Below, piece after piece: positions 37,268-44,867 of a stretch of 64,000 nucleotides of DNA. Each line of letters starts with the position of its first letter. The first letter of the stretch is position 1. A program made the translations under genes and the position numbers. Below the pieces are notes generated by a model that saw only the letters and a list, made by a program, of their open reading frames with translations, had not been told where the DNA came from and searched no databases. The DNA comes from Xanthomonas sp. CFBP 8443 (GTDB lineage Bacteria; Pseudomonadota; Gammaproteobacteria; Xanthomonadales; Xanthomonadaceae), in contig NZ_CP102592.1 of assembly GCF_025666195.1 (NCBI RefSeq), positions 3,906,001-3,970,000 on the forward strand. The letters run 5' to 3'.

Positions 37268-37678
37268 TCAGGAGAACAGAGGCGGTCCGCGCGCGGCGTG
37301 AGCGCGCCAGGGCGCGGCCTTCACGATCCGTATGCTGCGCGACGCGGCCGGCAGGCGCAGCCGCAGCCAGGGCAGCAGCACCAGCAGCAACGCCACCCAC
37401 GGCAGCAGCCGCGCCGCGAGCAGGCAGTAGTCGCAGGCCTGCTCGTGCGACATGCCGCCGTCGTCGTGCACGCCTGCGTGCGACGCCACCATTGCGATCG
37501 GCAGCGAGGGCAACGCTTGCGATCCGCGGCTGCTGCACAGCGCCCCGGCGCCCGTGTCGACCCAGGCGCCGGACCGTGCCTGCTGCCAGCGGCTCAACAG
37601 CGGCGCGGTCAGCATCAGCACGATCGCCAGCGTGGCGAGCAGTGCCCAGAACGATAGCGGCTGGCGGCGACGGATCAC
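37268..37678 (-). CDS. DUF2946 family protein
   Basis: A 136-aa protein of the DUF2946 group, small membrane proteins commonly next to TonB receptors, notably in copper-related loci. N-terminal helix (FWALLATLAIVLMLTAPLL), a central periplasmic segment with Cys and the signature MSHEQACDYCLLAARLLP (H...CxxC, potential metal ligands), and a second helix (WVALLLVLLPWLRLRLP). Start is GTG at 37678. It precedes the TonB receptor gene by about 70 bp on the same strand, so DUF2946-TonB receptor-PepSY is probably one operon. Confidence 0.75.
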   Translation of the reverse strand: MIRRRQPLSFWALLATLAIVLMLTAPLLSRWQQARSGAWVDTGAGALCSSRGSQALPSLPIAMVASHAGVHDDGGMSHEQACDYCLLAARLLPWVALLLVLLPWLRLRLPAASRSIRIVKAAPWRAHAARGPPLFS

Positions 37679-37974
37679 CGCGGCAGTCTAGTCGGCCACT
37701 CGCACGATGCCAACGCGACGAAAGCGCGCAGCGCATGTTCGCGGGAGGCCGGGCAACGTTCGCAGCGCAGTGGCGGCTGCATTGCGACGTCCAGCATGGA
37801 AGCAGGCCCAGCCGCGGAGGCGAGCAGGCAGACGACCTGCGGTGACGCGCCGTGTCGGCTGCTCGACCGGATCATGGTTGGCGCAGAGCGAGGATGTGCC
37901 GCTTGTTGCGGCTCGCGGACATCACGCCGGCTCGGCATCCGTGGCGCACTCTACCGGCCGTACACCTTGCCTCA

Positions 37975-38000
37975 TTTCGTAATTTCTGGAAATATCGAAA
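37975..38000. promoter_or_regulatory. Palindromic operator at the arsR start
   Basis: TTTCG-TA-ATTTC-TG-GAAAT-AT-CGAAA: arms TTTCG...ATTTC and GAAAT...CGAAA pair perfectly, with AT-rich sequence in an otherwise GC-rich region. It ends 2 bp before the arsR ATG. Size and dyad symmetry fit an ArsR-family dimer site giving autoregulation of arsR-arsC-arsH. A TTGCCT at 37967 could be a -35 box, which would place transcription start almost at the ATG; this is weak. Confidence 0.7.
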
Positions 38001-38002
38001 CG

Positions 38003-38338
38003 ATGGACACTGACAGCACCGTTTCCGCCTTGCGCGCCCTGGCCCACGCGCACCGCCTGGCCGCCTACCGCGCATTGGTCCAGGCCGGCCCGGACGGGAT
38101 GGCGGTGGGCGAACTGCGCGCCGCGTTGGGGCTGGCGCCGGCCACGCTGACCGCGCATCTGCATGTGCTGCGCGGCGCCGGCCTGATCGGCGACGAACGC
38201 CAGGGCCGGGTGATCCGGCTGCGCGCCGACTATGCGCGCATGTACGCGCTGATCGGGTTCCTGACCGAGAACTGCTGCGGCAACGGCGAATGCAGCCTCC
38301 CCGATGCTGCCGTACCCGCCGCGGCGCACAGGCCGTAA
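38003..38338 (+). CDS. arsR: ArsR-type arsenic-responsive repressor
   Basis: A 111-aa winged-helix repressor of the ArsR/SmtB family that releases DNA on binding As(III). Seen: helix-turn-helix MAVGELRAALGLAPATLTAHL (recognition helix LTAHLHVLRGAGL) and wing GDERQGRVIRLRAD. The ELCVCDL-type metal site of plasmid R773 ArsR is absent. Instead the C terminus has C91-C92-x4-C97 (NCCGNGEC), resembling the C-terminal trithiolate site known from Acidithiobacillus ferrooxidans ArsR. It is the first gene of arsR-arsC-arsH, with a strong palindrome directly upstream. Confidence 0.9.
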   Translation: MDTDSTVSALRALAHAHRLAAYRALVQAGPDGMAVGELRAALGLAPATLTAHLHVLRGAGLIGDERQGRVIRLRADYARMYALIGFLTENCCGNGECSLPDAAVPAAAHRP

Positions 38339-38370
38339 CGCCCCATTTCCCCTTACCGTCCCGAGTCCCG

Positions 38371-38796
38371 ATGAACCCGATCACGATCTACCACAACCCC
38401 GCCTGCGGCACCTCGCGCAACGTCCTGGGACTGATCCGCAACAGCGGCGCGGAACCGACCGTGGTCGAATACCTGAAGACCCCGCCCGACCGCGCCACCC
38501 TGCAGGCGCTGATCGCGGCGATGGGCATTCCGCTGCGCGAGGCGATCCGGCAGAAGGGCACGCCCTACGCCGAGCTGGGCCTGGACGACCCGGCGCTGAG
38601 CGACGACGCGCTGCTGGACGCGATGCTGCAGCATCCGATCCTGATCAACCGGCCGATCGTGGTCACGCCGCTGGGCACGCGCCTGTGCCGGCCATCGGAG
38701 ATGGTGCTGGAGATCCTGCCGTCGCCGCAGCGCGGCGCCTTCGCCAAGGAAGACGGCGCAGCGCTGATCGATGCGGACGGCCATCGTGTCGGTTGA
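38371..38796 (+). CDS. arsC: Arsenate reductase (glutaredoxin-dependent) ArsC
   Basis: Reduces arsenate to arsenite using glutathione/glutaredoxin; 141 aa. The catalytic Cys12 is in [12 protein letters not shown], with the arsenate-binding Arg in [18 protein letters not shown] and the family segment [20 protein letters not shown] at 38371, 32 bp after arsR; a single heptad unit (GAGTCCC) lies just upstream. The 3' end overlaps arsH by 26 bp (or less with the GTG start of arsH), so these genes are co-translated. Arsenite produced here needs an exporter, which is not encoded nearby. Confidence 0.95.
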   Translation: MNPITIYHNPACGTSRNVLGLIRNSGAEPTVVEYLKTPPDRATLQALIAAMGIPLREAIRQKGTPYAELGLDDPALSDDALLDAMLQHPILINRPIVVTPLGTRLCRPSEMVLEILPSPQRGAFAKEDGAALIDADGHRVG

Positions 38797-39505
38797 CCTG
38801 TCCGACCTGCCGAACCTGGACCCGGCCGCCTTCGTGCGCCCGGATCCGTCGGCGCCGACAGCCGCGCGCGCCGCGCACCCGCCGCGCATCCTGCTGTTGT
38901 ACGGCTCGCTGCGCGAGCGTTCCTACAGCAAGTTGCTGGCGCTGGAAGCGGCGCGGCTGCTGCAGGCGATGGGCGCGGAAACCCGGCTGTTCGACCCGGC
39001 CGGGCTGCCGCTGCCCGACGCCGCGCCCGACAGCGACGCCAAGGTGCAGGAACTGCGCGAACTGACGCTGTGGAGCGAAGGCATGGTGTGGTCTTCGCCG
39101 GAACGGCACGGCGCAATGAGCGGCGTGCTCAAGGCGCAGATCGACTGGATTCCACTCAGCCAGGGCGCACGCCGCCCCACCCAGGGCAAGACCCTGGCGC
39201 TGATGCAGGTCTCCGGCGGCTCGCAGTCGTTCAACGCGCTCAACCAGATGCGCGTGCTCGGCCGCTGGATGCGCATGCTGACCATCCCCAACCAATCGTC
39301 GGTGGCCAAGGCCTGGCAGGAATTCGACACGCCCGGACGGATGCGGCCGTCGGCGTACTACGACCGCGTGGTCGACGTGATGGAGGAGCTGGTCAAGTTC
39401 ACCCTGCTCACCCGCGACCTGGCCCCGCACCTGGTCGACCGCTACAGCGAGCGTTTGCCCACGCCCGAAACGCTGGCGGCAGCGTCCGGCGCTGCGCCGG
39501 CCTGA
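38771..39505 (+). CDS. arsH: ArsH NADPH-dependent FMN reductase
   Basis: Flavoprotein of the ArsH group, 244 aa; known members oxidise trivalent organoarsenicals or act as NADPH:quinone/FMN reductases. FMN-binding loop [20 protein letters not shown], then [20 protein letters not shown] and [20 protein letters not shown], and the ArsH-type [18 protein letters not shown] tail. Starts at ATG 38771 (inside arsC) or GTG 38786; the former is given. Last gene of the ars operon; no arsB, acr3, arsM or arsP is seen. Confidence 0.94.
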   Translation: MRTAIVSVDLSDLPNLDPAAFVRPDPSAPTAARAAHPPRILLLYGSLRERSYSKLLALEAARLLQAMGAETRLFDPAGLPLPDAAPDSDAKVQELRELTLWSEGMVWSSPERHGAMSGVLKAQIDWIPLSQGARRPTQGKTLALMQVSGGSQSFNALNQMRVLGRWMRMLTIPNQSSVAKAWQEFDTPGRMRPSAYYDRVVDVMEELVKFTLLTRDLAPHLVDRYSERLPTPETLAAASGAAPA

Positions 39506-39669
39506 GGCACGGTGGCGCGCGGTAGCGATTCAAGCGCGTCTCGGCGTGTGCCGCACCGCCGAGACAGTGTCTGCAACGCTGACGCCCAGCCCGATGCCGC
39601 TGGCGGCACGGCGAGCAGCCTGGGCGAAGTCGCCGCGCGCACCGACAGCGCACGCGCGGCGACCGGCGC

Positions 39670-40257
39670 TTATTCCTTCAGCACCATGTCGATGCACAGC
39701 ACCGCGGCCATGATCAGGACGCGCACGTCATCCTCGGCCGGCACCGCGTTCTCGATCGCCAGCATGTAGTTGTCGGCCGAGGTGAACAGCTCCTTGCCCA
39801 GCCCGGCCCACTTCTTGGACACGCGCGCCAGTTCCCGCTCGCCCTGCACGAAGCGGAAGTCCCAGCTGGTCCACTTGCCGCGCAGCGTGCACACCAGCTT
39901 CTCGCGCGCGTCGAGCACGTCGAACTTGCCGCCGATGGAGAAGAACTTCTGGCTGAAGGAACCGACCAGGCGATCGTGCTCGTCCAGCACCTCGACCTTG
40001 GACAGGAACAGCGAGAAACCGCGCTTGACCGTCAGCACCTTGTGCCCGTCCGGGGTGCGCACTTCCACGTGGAACGGGGTCATCCGCTTGTAGTCGGTGA
40101 AACGGAAGATCTTGGTGAAGATGCCCAGGTTCGGCTCGCGGCATTCGAGCACCTTCTGGTTGCTCTGCGGGTCGAACACGTCGTAGTTGTTGGCGGCCTT
40201 GAACATGCCGACCTGTTCCTTGACGAAGAACAGGTTCTGCTGGAGGACGGGATGCAT
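39670..40257 (-). CDS. Scramblase/LURP-one-like protein
   Basis: A 195-aa protein of the phospholipid-scramblase-related (tubby-like, LURP-one) fold. Seen: MHPVLQQNLFFVKEQVGMFK followed by alternating short strands (ANNYDVFDPQSNQKVLECRE, KVLTVKRGFSLFLSKVEVLD, LVGSFSQKFFSIGGKFDVLD, WDFRFVQGERELARVSKKWA) and a C-terminal hydrophobic helix (VRVLIMAAVLCIDMVL). Function in bacteria is not established, and true scramblase activity should not be assumed. Lower GC and more Phe/Lys than its neighbours. Followed upstream (40258-40338) by its promoter region and a small Cys-rich gene. Confidence 0.75.
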   Translation of the reverse strand: MHPVLQQNLFFVKEQVGMFKAANNYDVFDPQSNQKVLECREPNLGIFTKIFRFTDYKRMTPFHVEVRTPDGHKVLTVKRGFSLFLSKVEVLDEHDRLVGSFSQKFFSIGGKFDVLDAREKLVCTLRGKWTSWDFRFVQGERELARVSKKWAGLGKELFTSADNYMLAIENAVPAEDDVRVLIMAAVLCIDMVLKE

Positions 40258-40338
40258 GGACTTCCTTGGGTTGAGAAAAAAGAACGCAGCGCGTCGGAGC
40301 CGACGGAATGCGGCGATAGGCGATAAGGGGGTGTGAGA

Positions 40339-40566
40339 TCAGGCGTTCGCGGCAGGCAACGGCGGCGGCTGGCGCGTCGCACCGGACTGCGGGCAACGCC
40401 GGCGGAAGATCTGCAGCGCCTGCGCGTGCGCGGCCTGCAGCGGCACCTGCAGCACTACCGATTGCGATGGGCCACGCGACGCGCAACTCGCGTTGCAATC
40501 CCGGCGATCGCCGACGCGCGTACCGCCGAACAGCACGGTCGCGTCACAACATGCACAAGCTGCCAT
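40339..40566 (-). CDS. Small Cys-rich (zinc-ribbon-like) protein, possibly degenerate
   Basis: A 75-aa frame with ATG 40566 preceded by AGGGGGAAGG, a strong Shine-Dalgarno. The product begins MAACACCDATVLFGG, then GDRRDCNASCASRG and later FRRRCPQSG, i.e. CxCC / CxxxC / CPxS, like a treble-clef or zinc ribbon whose last Cys is Ser. The N-terminal half resembles small conserved proteins (CxxCxxTILFGG...CN..C pattern) that normally continue with a second CPxC and a membrane part; here the tail RQPPPLPAANA looks unrelated, so the gene may be truncated. Family recall is from memory and uncertain. Confidence 0.5.
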   Translation of the reverse strand: MAACACCDATVLFGGTRVGDRRDCNASCASRGPSQSVVLQVPLQAAHAQALQIFRRRCPQSGATRQPPPLPAANA

Positions 40567-41140
40567 CCTTCCCCCTGATGATCGGCATCGGACGCGCGCC
40601 TGGCCATGCCGGGGCCGCGCCGCTCGTCCTTGATCGCGGCCCGTCGCGGCTGCCGTCGGCCGTGGCGAACACGCCGGCACGCATCATAGGCGGCGGCCCG
40701 GACCGCGGCAACGCGCGAACCGCCGCGCTGGCGCGTCGGCGCCGATGGCTAGGCGCCTGGGCCGGCCGGGCCCGGGGGCCGTACCACCGCGAGATGCATG
40801 GCGCGTCAGCGATGCGCCCGGCTCTGCCCGCGGCGACCCTTCGCGCAACGGCCGTGGCGCGGCGTCAGCGCGACGGCGCGGCGTTCGGGGCCGTTGCGCA
40901 TTTCTGCGCCAGTGCCTGAAAAGCCTGCTGGCGGAACGCGGCCAACCGCACCTGCAGTTCCAGTCCGGAGTAGCTAGCCTCCAGCTCAGGCAACTGCGAC
41001 AGGCGCGTCGCCAGCGTCCTGACACGGCATCCAGTCGTTGCGCCGAGGCCGCGCAACGACCACTGCGCAGTGGGTGCGCCATGCGCAACAGGCGCGCGCA
41101 GCATCGCGCCGCCGCCGACCAGCACGGATGCGCGCCGGAC
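40567..41140. other. 574-bp stretch without a convincing gene
   Basis: Between the small Cys-rich gene and the stop of the CysB-type gene (both minus). Most frames are Arg-rich noise. One minus-strand frame (40865-41125) has a more protein-like tail (LSQLPELEASYSGLELQVRL, then AAFRQQAFQALAQKC) and could be the relic of a lost gene, but its N terminus looks non-coding. No hairpin terminator was recognised. Confidence 0.4.
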
Positions 41141-42124
41141 TCAGCTGGTGATGGTCTGGGTCAACTCTTCCCAGGTCGGCGGCGTCGGCCAATCCGGTTC
41201 CTGGTTGCCTTCCATGACCCGGCGCAGGTCGCGGGTGTCGATCTGCGGCGCCAGCACGTGCACCAGTTCCAGCGCGTAGTCGCGCAGCACGCGGTCGCGC
41301 GGCAGCACCGCCCAGGCGATGCATTCGGGGATTTCCGGCGGCGCCGGCCACGCGCGCAGGTCGGTATCGCCGGCATGCACCGCCATCTCCGCGAGCAGGC
41401 CGACGCCGAGACCGGCGCGCACGTAGGTCTTGATCAGGTCGGCGTCGAGCGCGGTCAGGGCGATGCTCGGCTCCAGGCCGAGCCGGGCAAAGGCGCGCTG
41501 CAGCGAGGAGCCGGAACGGGTCGAGGATTCGTAGCTGATCAGCGGCTGCACCGCCAGCGCGGCCATGTCCGGCACCCGCTTGGGCACGTCCAGCGCGTGC
41601 CCGCGCGGCACCAGCACCAGCCGCCGCCAGCGGTACAGCGGCACCGCGATGCCGGCGCCCGGCTCGCTGCCGGCAGTGCTGACGATGGCGATGTCGGCAT
41701 CGCCCTGGCTGAGCAGGTCCAGCGCCGCGCTCTCGGCCGCCTGCTGCAGGTGCACGCTGACCTGCGGGTAGGCCTGCTTGATCTGCGCCACCGCCGGCGG
41801 CAGCACGAAGCGCGCCTGGGTGTGGGTGGTGGTCAGGGTCAGCTGGCCCTGGCTCTCGCGGCGCTGGTTGGCGGCGTAGGTGCGGATGTTGTTGGCCTCG
41901 GCCAGCACCGCGCGGGCGCGCTCGATCACTTCGCGGCCGGCCGGCGTCACCGTCTCCAGGCTGCGGCCCTTGCGCACGAACAGCAGGAAGCCGAGTTCGT
42001 CCTCCAACTGCTTGAGCTGCTTGGACAGCCCCGGCTGGGTCGCATGCACGCGCGCCGCCGCCAGGGTGATGTTGAGATCGGCATCGGCGATGGCGACGAG
42101 GTAGCGGAGTTGGGTCAGCGTCAT
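41141..42124 (-). CDS. cysB: CysB-type LysR transcriptional regulator
   Basis: A 327-aa LysR activator that in the CysB group senses N-acetylserine/sulfur status and activates the cys genes. N-terminal winged HTH MTLTQLRYLVAIADADLNIT, AAARVHATQPGLSKQLKQLE, then a CysB-specific N-terminal effector region (GQLTLTTTHTQARFVLPPAV) with the conserved TTHTQARY-like ligand loop, and the second lobe ELADLIKTYVRAGLGVGLLA (read ALDADLIKTYVRAGLGVG). Length matches CysB/Cbl. Divergent from cysG-cysK, the classical layout for control of a neighbouring operon and itself. Confidence 0.92.
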   Translation of the reverse strand: MTLTQLRYLVAIADADLNITLAAARVHATQPGLSKQLKQLEDELGFLLFVRKGRSLETVTPAGREVIERARAVLAEANNIRTYAANQRRESQGQLTLTTTHTQARFVLPPAVAQIKQAYPQVSVHLQQAAESAALDLLSQGDADIAIVSTAGSEPGAGIAVPLYRWRRLVLVPRGHALDVPKRVPDMAALAVQPLISYESSTRSGSSLQRAFARLGLEPSIALTALDADLIKTYVRAGLGVGLLAEMAVHAGDTDLRAWPAPPEIPECIAWAVLPRDRVLRDYALELVHVLAPQIDTRDLRRVMEGNQEPDWPTPPTWEELTQTITS

Positions 42125-42189
42125 CGAAAGCGTGGGCGAGGCGCCGCCTGGCGGGAGCAGCCACGACTGTAGTGGAAATGGTCCTGCCA

Positions 42190-42287
42190 CCTTATAACCG
42201 AAAGCTATCTGGTAGAGGCATGAAGTCATTTCCTGGGGCTATAAGCCGGCGCTACGGTCACGCCTCCTCCCTCTTTCCTGCGTTGCG
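42190..42287. promoter_or_regulatory. Possible CysB control region, cysB//cysG divergon
   Basis: The 169-bp divergent gap has TTATAACCG (42192) and GGGGCTATAAGCCGGCGC (42236) about 50 bp apart in partly inverted orientation, followed by CTCTTTCCTGCGTTGCG close to the cysG start. The second and third blocks resemble those upstream of cysJ (28586-28624). Suggests common CysB-dependent control; inferred from similarity only. Confidence 0.4.
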
Positions 42288-42293
42288 ACCGCC

Positions 42294-43511
42294 GTGAGCC
42301 CTGCCCCGATTGCGTTGTATCCGGACCTGCGCGAGCGGCCCGTGCTGGTGGTCGGCGGCGGTGCTGCCGCCGAGCGCCAGGTGCAGGCGCTACTCGCCGC
42401 CGGCGCGGTGCCGCGACTGGGTGCGCCAACGCTGACCCCGGCCCTGCAGGCCTTGGCCGAGGCCGGACGCATCCAGTGGCTGCGCGGCCGCTTCGATGGC
42501 GCCTGGCTGGACGCGGTGTGGTACCTGATCGCCGCCAGCGACGACCCCGCGGTGAACCGGCAGGCGCTGCAGATCGCCGCCGCGCAGCGGGTGCTGGCAC
42601 AGGCCGTGCCTGGTGCGGCCGATGCGGCCGTGGCCACGCCGTCGGCAGACGCCGCCGACGGCAGCCTCAGCGTGGACGCCGCGACGCCGCAGGCGCAAGC
42701 GATCCGTCCCGGCATGGTGACCCTGGTCGGCGCCGGCCCCGGCGATCCCGGCCTGCTGACCCTCAACGCGCTGCACGCACTGCGCAGCGCCGACGTGGTC
42801 CTGCACGATCGCCTGGTCAGCGCCGCGATCCTGGATCTGCTGCCGGGCACGGCCGAGCGGATCGAAGTCGGCAAGTCGGCCAGCGGCCACAGCGTGCGCC
42901 AGGAGCAGATCCACGCATTGATGCTGGAGCATGCGCGACGCGGCCGCCGCGTGGTGCGGCTGAAGGGCGGCGACCCGTTCGTGTTCGGCCGCGGCGGCGA
43001 GGAACTGGAATGCCTGCGCGCGCACGGCGTGCCCTACGCGGTGGTGCCGGGCATCACCGCCGCGCTGGCCTGCGCGGCCTATGCCGGCATCCCGCTGACC
43101 CACCGCGAGCACGCGCAGTCGCTGCGCCTGGCCACCGCGCACTGCAAGGACTCGTTCGACACGCTGGACTGGGCCGCATTGGCGCAGGAGCGGCAGACCC
43201 TGGCGGTGTACATGGGCGTGGCCGGGCTAGACACGGTGCGCGAGCGCCTGCTGCGCGCCGGCCGCGCCGCCGACACCCCGTTCGCATTGGTGGAAAACGG
43301 CTCGCGCCCGGAGCAGCGGGTGGTGGTCGGCACCCTCGCCGACCTGCCCGACACCGCCCGCGCGCACCAGGTGCGGTCGCCGGCGCTGCTGATCCTGGGC
43401 GAGGTGGCCGCGCTGGCGACCACGCTGCACTGGTTCGGCGGCGCGCCGCTGGCGCCACCGCCCTCACCTTTCCCGAAGCCGGCCGTGCCTACCCTGGCCC
43501 ACGCCGCCTGA
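42294..43511 (+). CDS. cysG: Siroheme synthase CysG with shortened N-terminal module
   Basis: Supplies siroheme for CysI. The C-terminal uroporphyrinogen-III methyltransferase half (about residues 140-390) is complete: [72 protein letters not shown]. The N-terminal half keeps the NAD-binding loop [20 protein letters not shown] but stops near residue 110 ([15 protein letters not shown]). The segment that in Salmonella CysG carries the catalytic Asp104 (VVDAP) and the dimerisation/chelatase region (SGGTSP) is missing, so the protein is 405 aa rather than about 457. Steps two and three may need another enzyme. Start GTG at 42294; 29 bp to cysK. Confidence 0.9.
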   Translation: MSPAPIALYPDLRERPVLVVGGGAAAERQVQALLAAGAVPRLGAPTLTPALQALAEAGRIQWLRGRFDGAWLDAVWYLIAASDDPAVNRQALQIAAAQRVLAQAVPGAADAAVATPSADAADGSLSVDAATPQAQAIRPGMVTLVGAGPGDPGLLTLNALHALRSADVVLHDRLVSAAILDLLPGTAERIEVGKSASGHSVRQEQIHALMLEHARRGRRVVRLKGGDPFVFGRGGEELECLRAHGVPYAVVPGITAALACAAYAGIPLTHREHAQSLRLATAHCKDSFDTLDWAALAQERQTLAVYMGVAGLDTVRERLLRAGRAADTPFALVENGSRPEQRVVVGTLADLPDTARAHQVRSPALLILGEVAALATTLHWFGGAPLAPPPSPFPKPAVPTLAHAA

Positions 43512-43540
43512 CCCGCATCCCTTTTCCGGAGACCCTGCGC

Positions 43541-44500
43541 ATGGCCATCTACGACAACATCCTCGACACCATCGGCCACACCCCGATCGTCAAGCTGCAC
43601 CGCCTGCCGCCCGATCACGTGAGCCTGTACGTCAAGGTCGAGGCGTTCAATCCGGGCGGCTCGGTCAAGGACCGCCTGGCGCTGGCGATCGTGCTCGATG
43701 CCGAGGCCAAGGGCCTGCTCAAGCCCGGCGACACCATCGTCGAAGCCACCTCCGGCAACACCGGCGTGGCCCTGGCGATGGTCGCCGCCGCGCGCGGCTA
43801 CAAGTTCGTGGCGACGATGGTGGAGACCTTCTCGATCGAGCGCCGCAAGCTGATGCGCGCCTACGGCGCCAAGGTGATCCTGACCCCGGCCGCCGAGCGC
43901 GGCAGCGGCATGGTGCGCAAGGCCGAGGAACTGGCCCAGCAGCACGGCTGGTTCCTGGCCCGGCAGTTCGCCAATCCGGCCAATCCGGCGTATCACCGCA
44001 GCACCACCGCCGCGGAGATCCTGCGCGATTTCGCCGGCCGCCGGCTGGACCATTTCGTCAGCGGCTGGGGCACCGGCGGCACCCTCACCGGCGTCGGCGA
44101 AGTGCTGCGCGTGGCCCGCCCGGACGTGCGCATCACCGCCACCGAGCCGGCCGGCGCCGCGCTGCTGCAGGGGCAGGAGTGGAAGCCGCACAAGATCCAG
44201 GGCTGGACCCCGGACTTCGTGCCGGAAGTGCTCAACCGCGAGGTCTACGACGAGGTACTGAGCGTGGAGGACAGCGACGCCATCGCCGTCTCGCGCCGCC
44301 TCGCCGCCGAGGAAGGCATCTTCACCGGCATCTCCGGCGGCGCCACCGTGGCCACCGCGCTGCGCGTGGCCGAGACCGCCGCGCCCGGCTCGGTGATCCT
44401 GGCGATGCTGCCCGACACCGGCGAGCGCTACTTCTCCACGCCGCTGTTCGCCGACATCAACGAAGGCTCCGACGACGACTGGCTGGCCGGTCTGCCGTGA
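43541..44500 (+). CDS. cysK: Cysteine synthase (O-acetylserine sulfhydrylase A)
   Basis: PLP enzyme forming cysteine from O-acetylserine and sulfide, the end step of the pathway assembled in this window; 319 aa. PLP-lysine in PGGSVKDRLAL, substrate loop EATSGNTGVALAMVAA, glycine-rich phosphate loop SGWGTGGTLTGVGEVL and GIFTGISGGATVATALRVAE near the C terminus. It matches CysK rather than CysM in length and motif context. Co-transcribed with cysG (29-bp gap), and the pair is divergent from cysB. cysE is not present here. Confidence 0.95.
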   Translation: MAIYDNILDTIGHTPIVKLHRLPPDHVSLYVKVEAFNPGGSVKDRLALAIVLDAEAKGLLKPGDTIVEATSGNTGVALAMVAAARGYKFVATMVETFSIERRKLMRAYGAKVILTPAAERGSGMVRKAEELAQQHGWFLARQFANPANPAYHRSTTAAEILRDFAGRRLDHFVSGWGTGGTLTGVGEVLRVARPDVRITATEPAGAALLQGQEWKPHKIQGWTPDFVPEVLNREVYDEVLSVEDSDAIAVSRRLAAEEGIFTGISGGATVATALRVAETAAPGSVILAMLPDTGERYFSTPLFADINEGSDDDWLAGLP

Positions 44501-44644
44501 CGGGGAGCGGGAGCGCATCGACGCGCGGCGGCGCGTCGCCCGCGCCCGCGCATGGCCCCGATGCGCTGCGAAGTAACGCAGCGCATCGCGGGAAGCGCTT
44601 CGACTCTGATGCGTCCCGACGCCGGAAAGCGTGCCTCTCCGCTC

Positions 44645-44841
44645 GTCGCGACTGAAGTCGCTCCTACAGGGGAGCGGTGCCGCTGCGGCGAATGTGAGGC
44701 AACCTCGAAGAACTCCGCGGCCGCGTGCATCAGTCCCAAAACCATCCGAGGCCGGACAAAGCTCAGCACTGCGTTCGTCGCGCGTGCCGTCCTGATCCCC
44801 GCACCAAGCTGAGTGCACTGTGGGAGGGACGTCAGTCCCGA
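44645..44841. repeat. Two separated REP copies
   Basis: An inverted REP at 44645-44667 (GTCGCGACTGAAGTCGCTCC, then TAC) and a forward, diverged REP at 44820-44841 (GTGGGAGGGACGTCAGTCCC). They flank about 150 bp of otherwise featureless DNA in the 367-bp gap 44501-44867 between convergent cysK and the nucleoside hydrolase gene. Confidence 0.75.
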
Positions 44842-44867
44842 CGCTTCGCGACATCCGAAACAAGACG

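Noticed and set aside
40684..41088. 134-codon minus-strand frame
   Set aside because: Arg/Ala/Pro/Cys-rich noise without family features; only the overlapping frame at 40865-41125 looks slightly protein-like.
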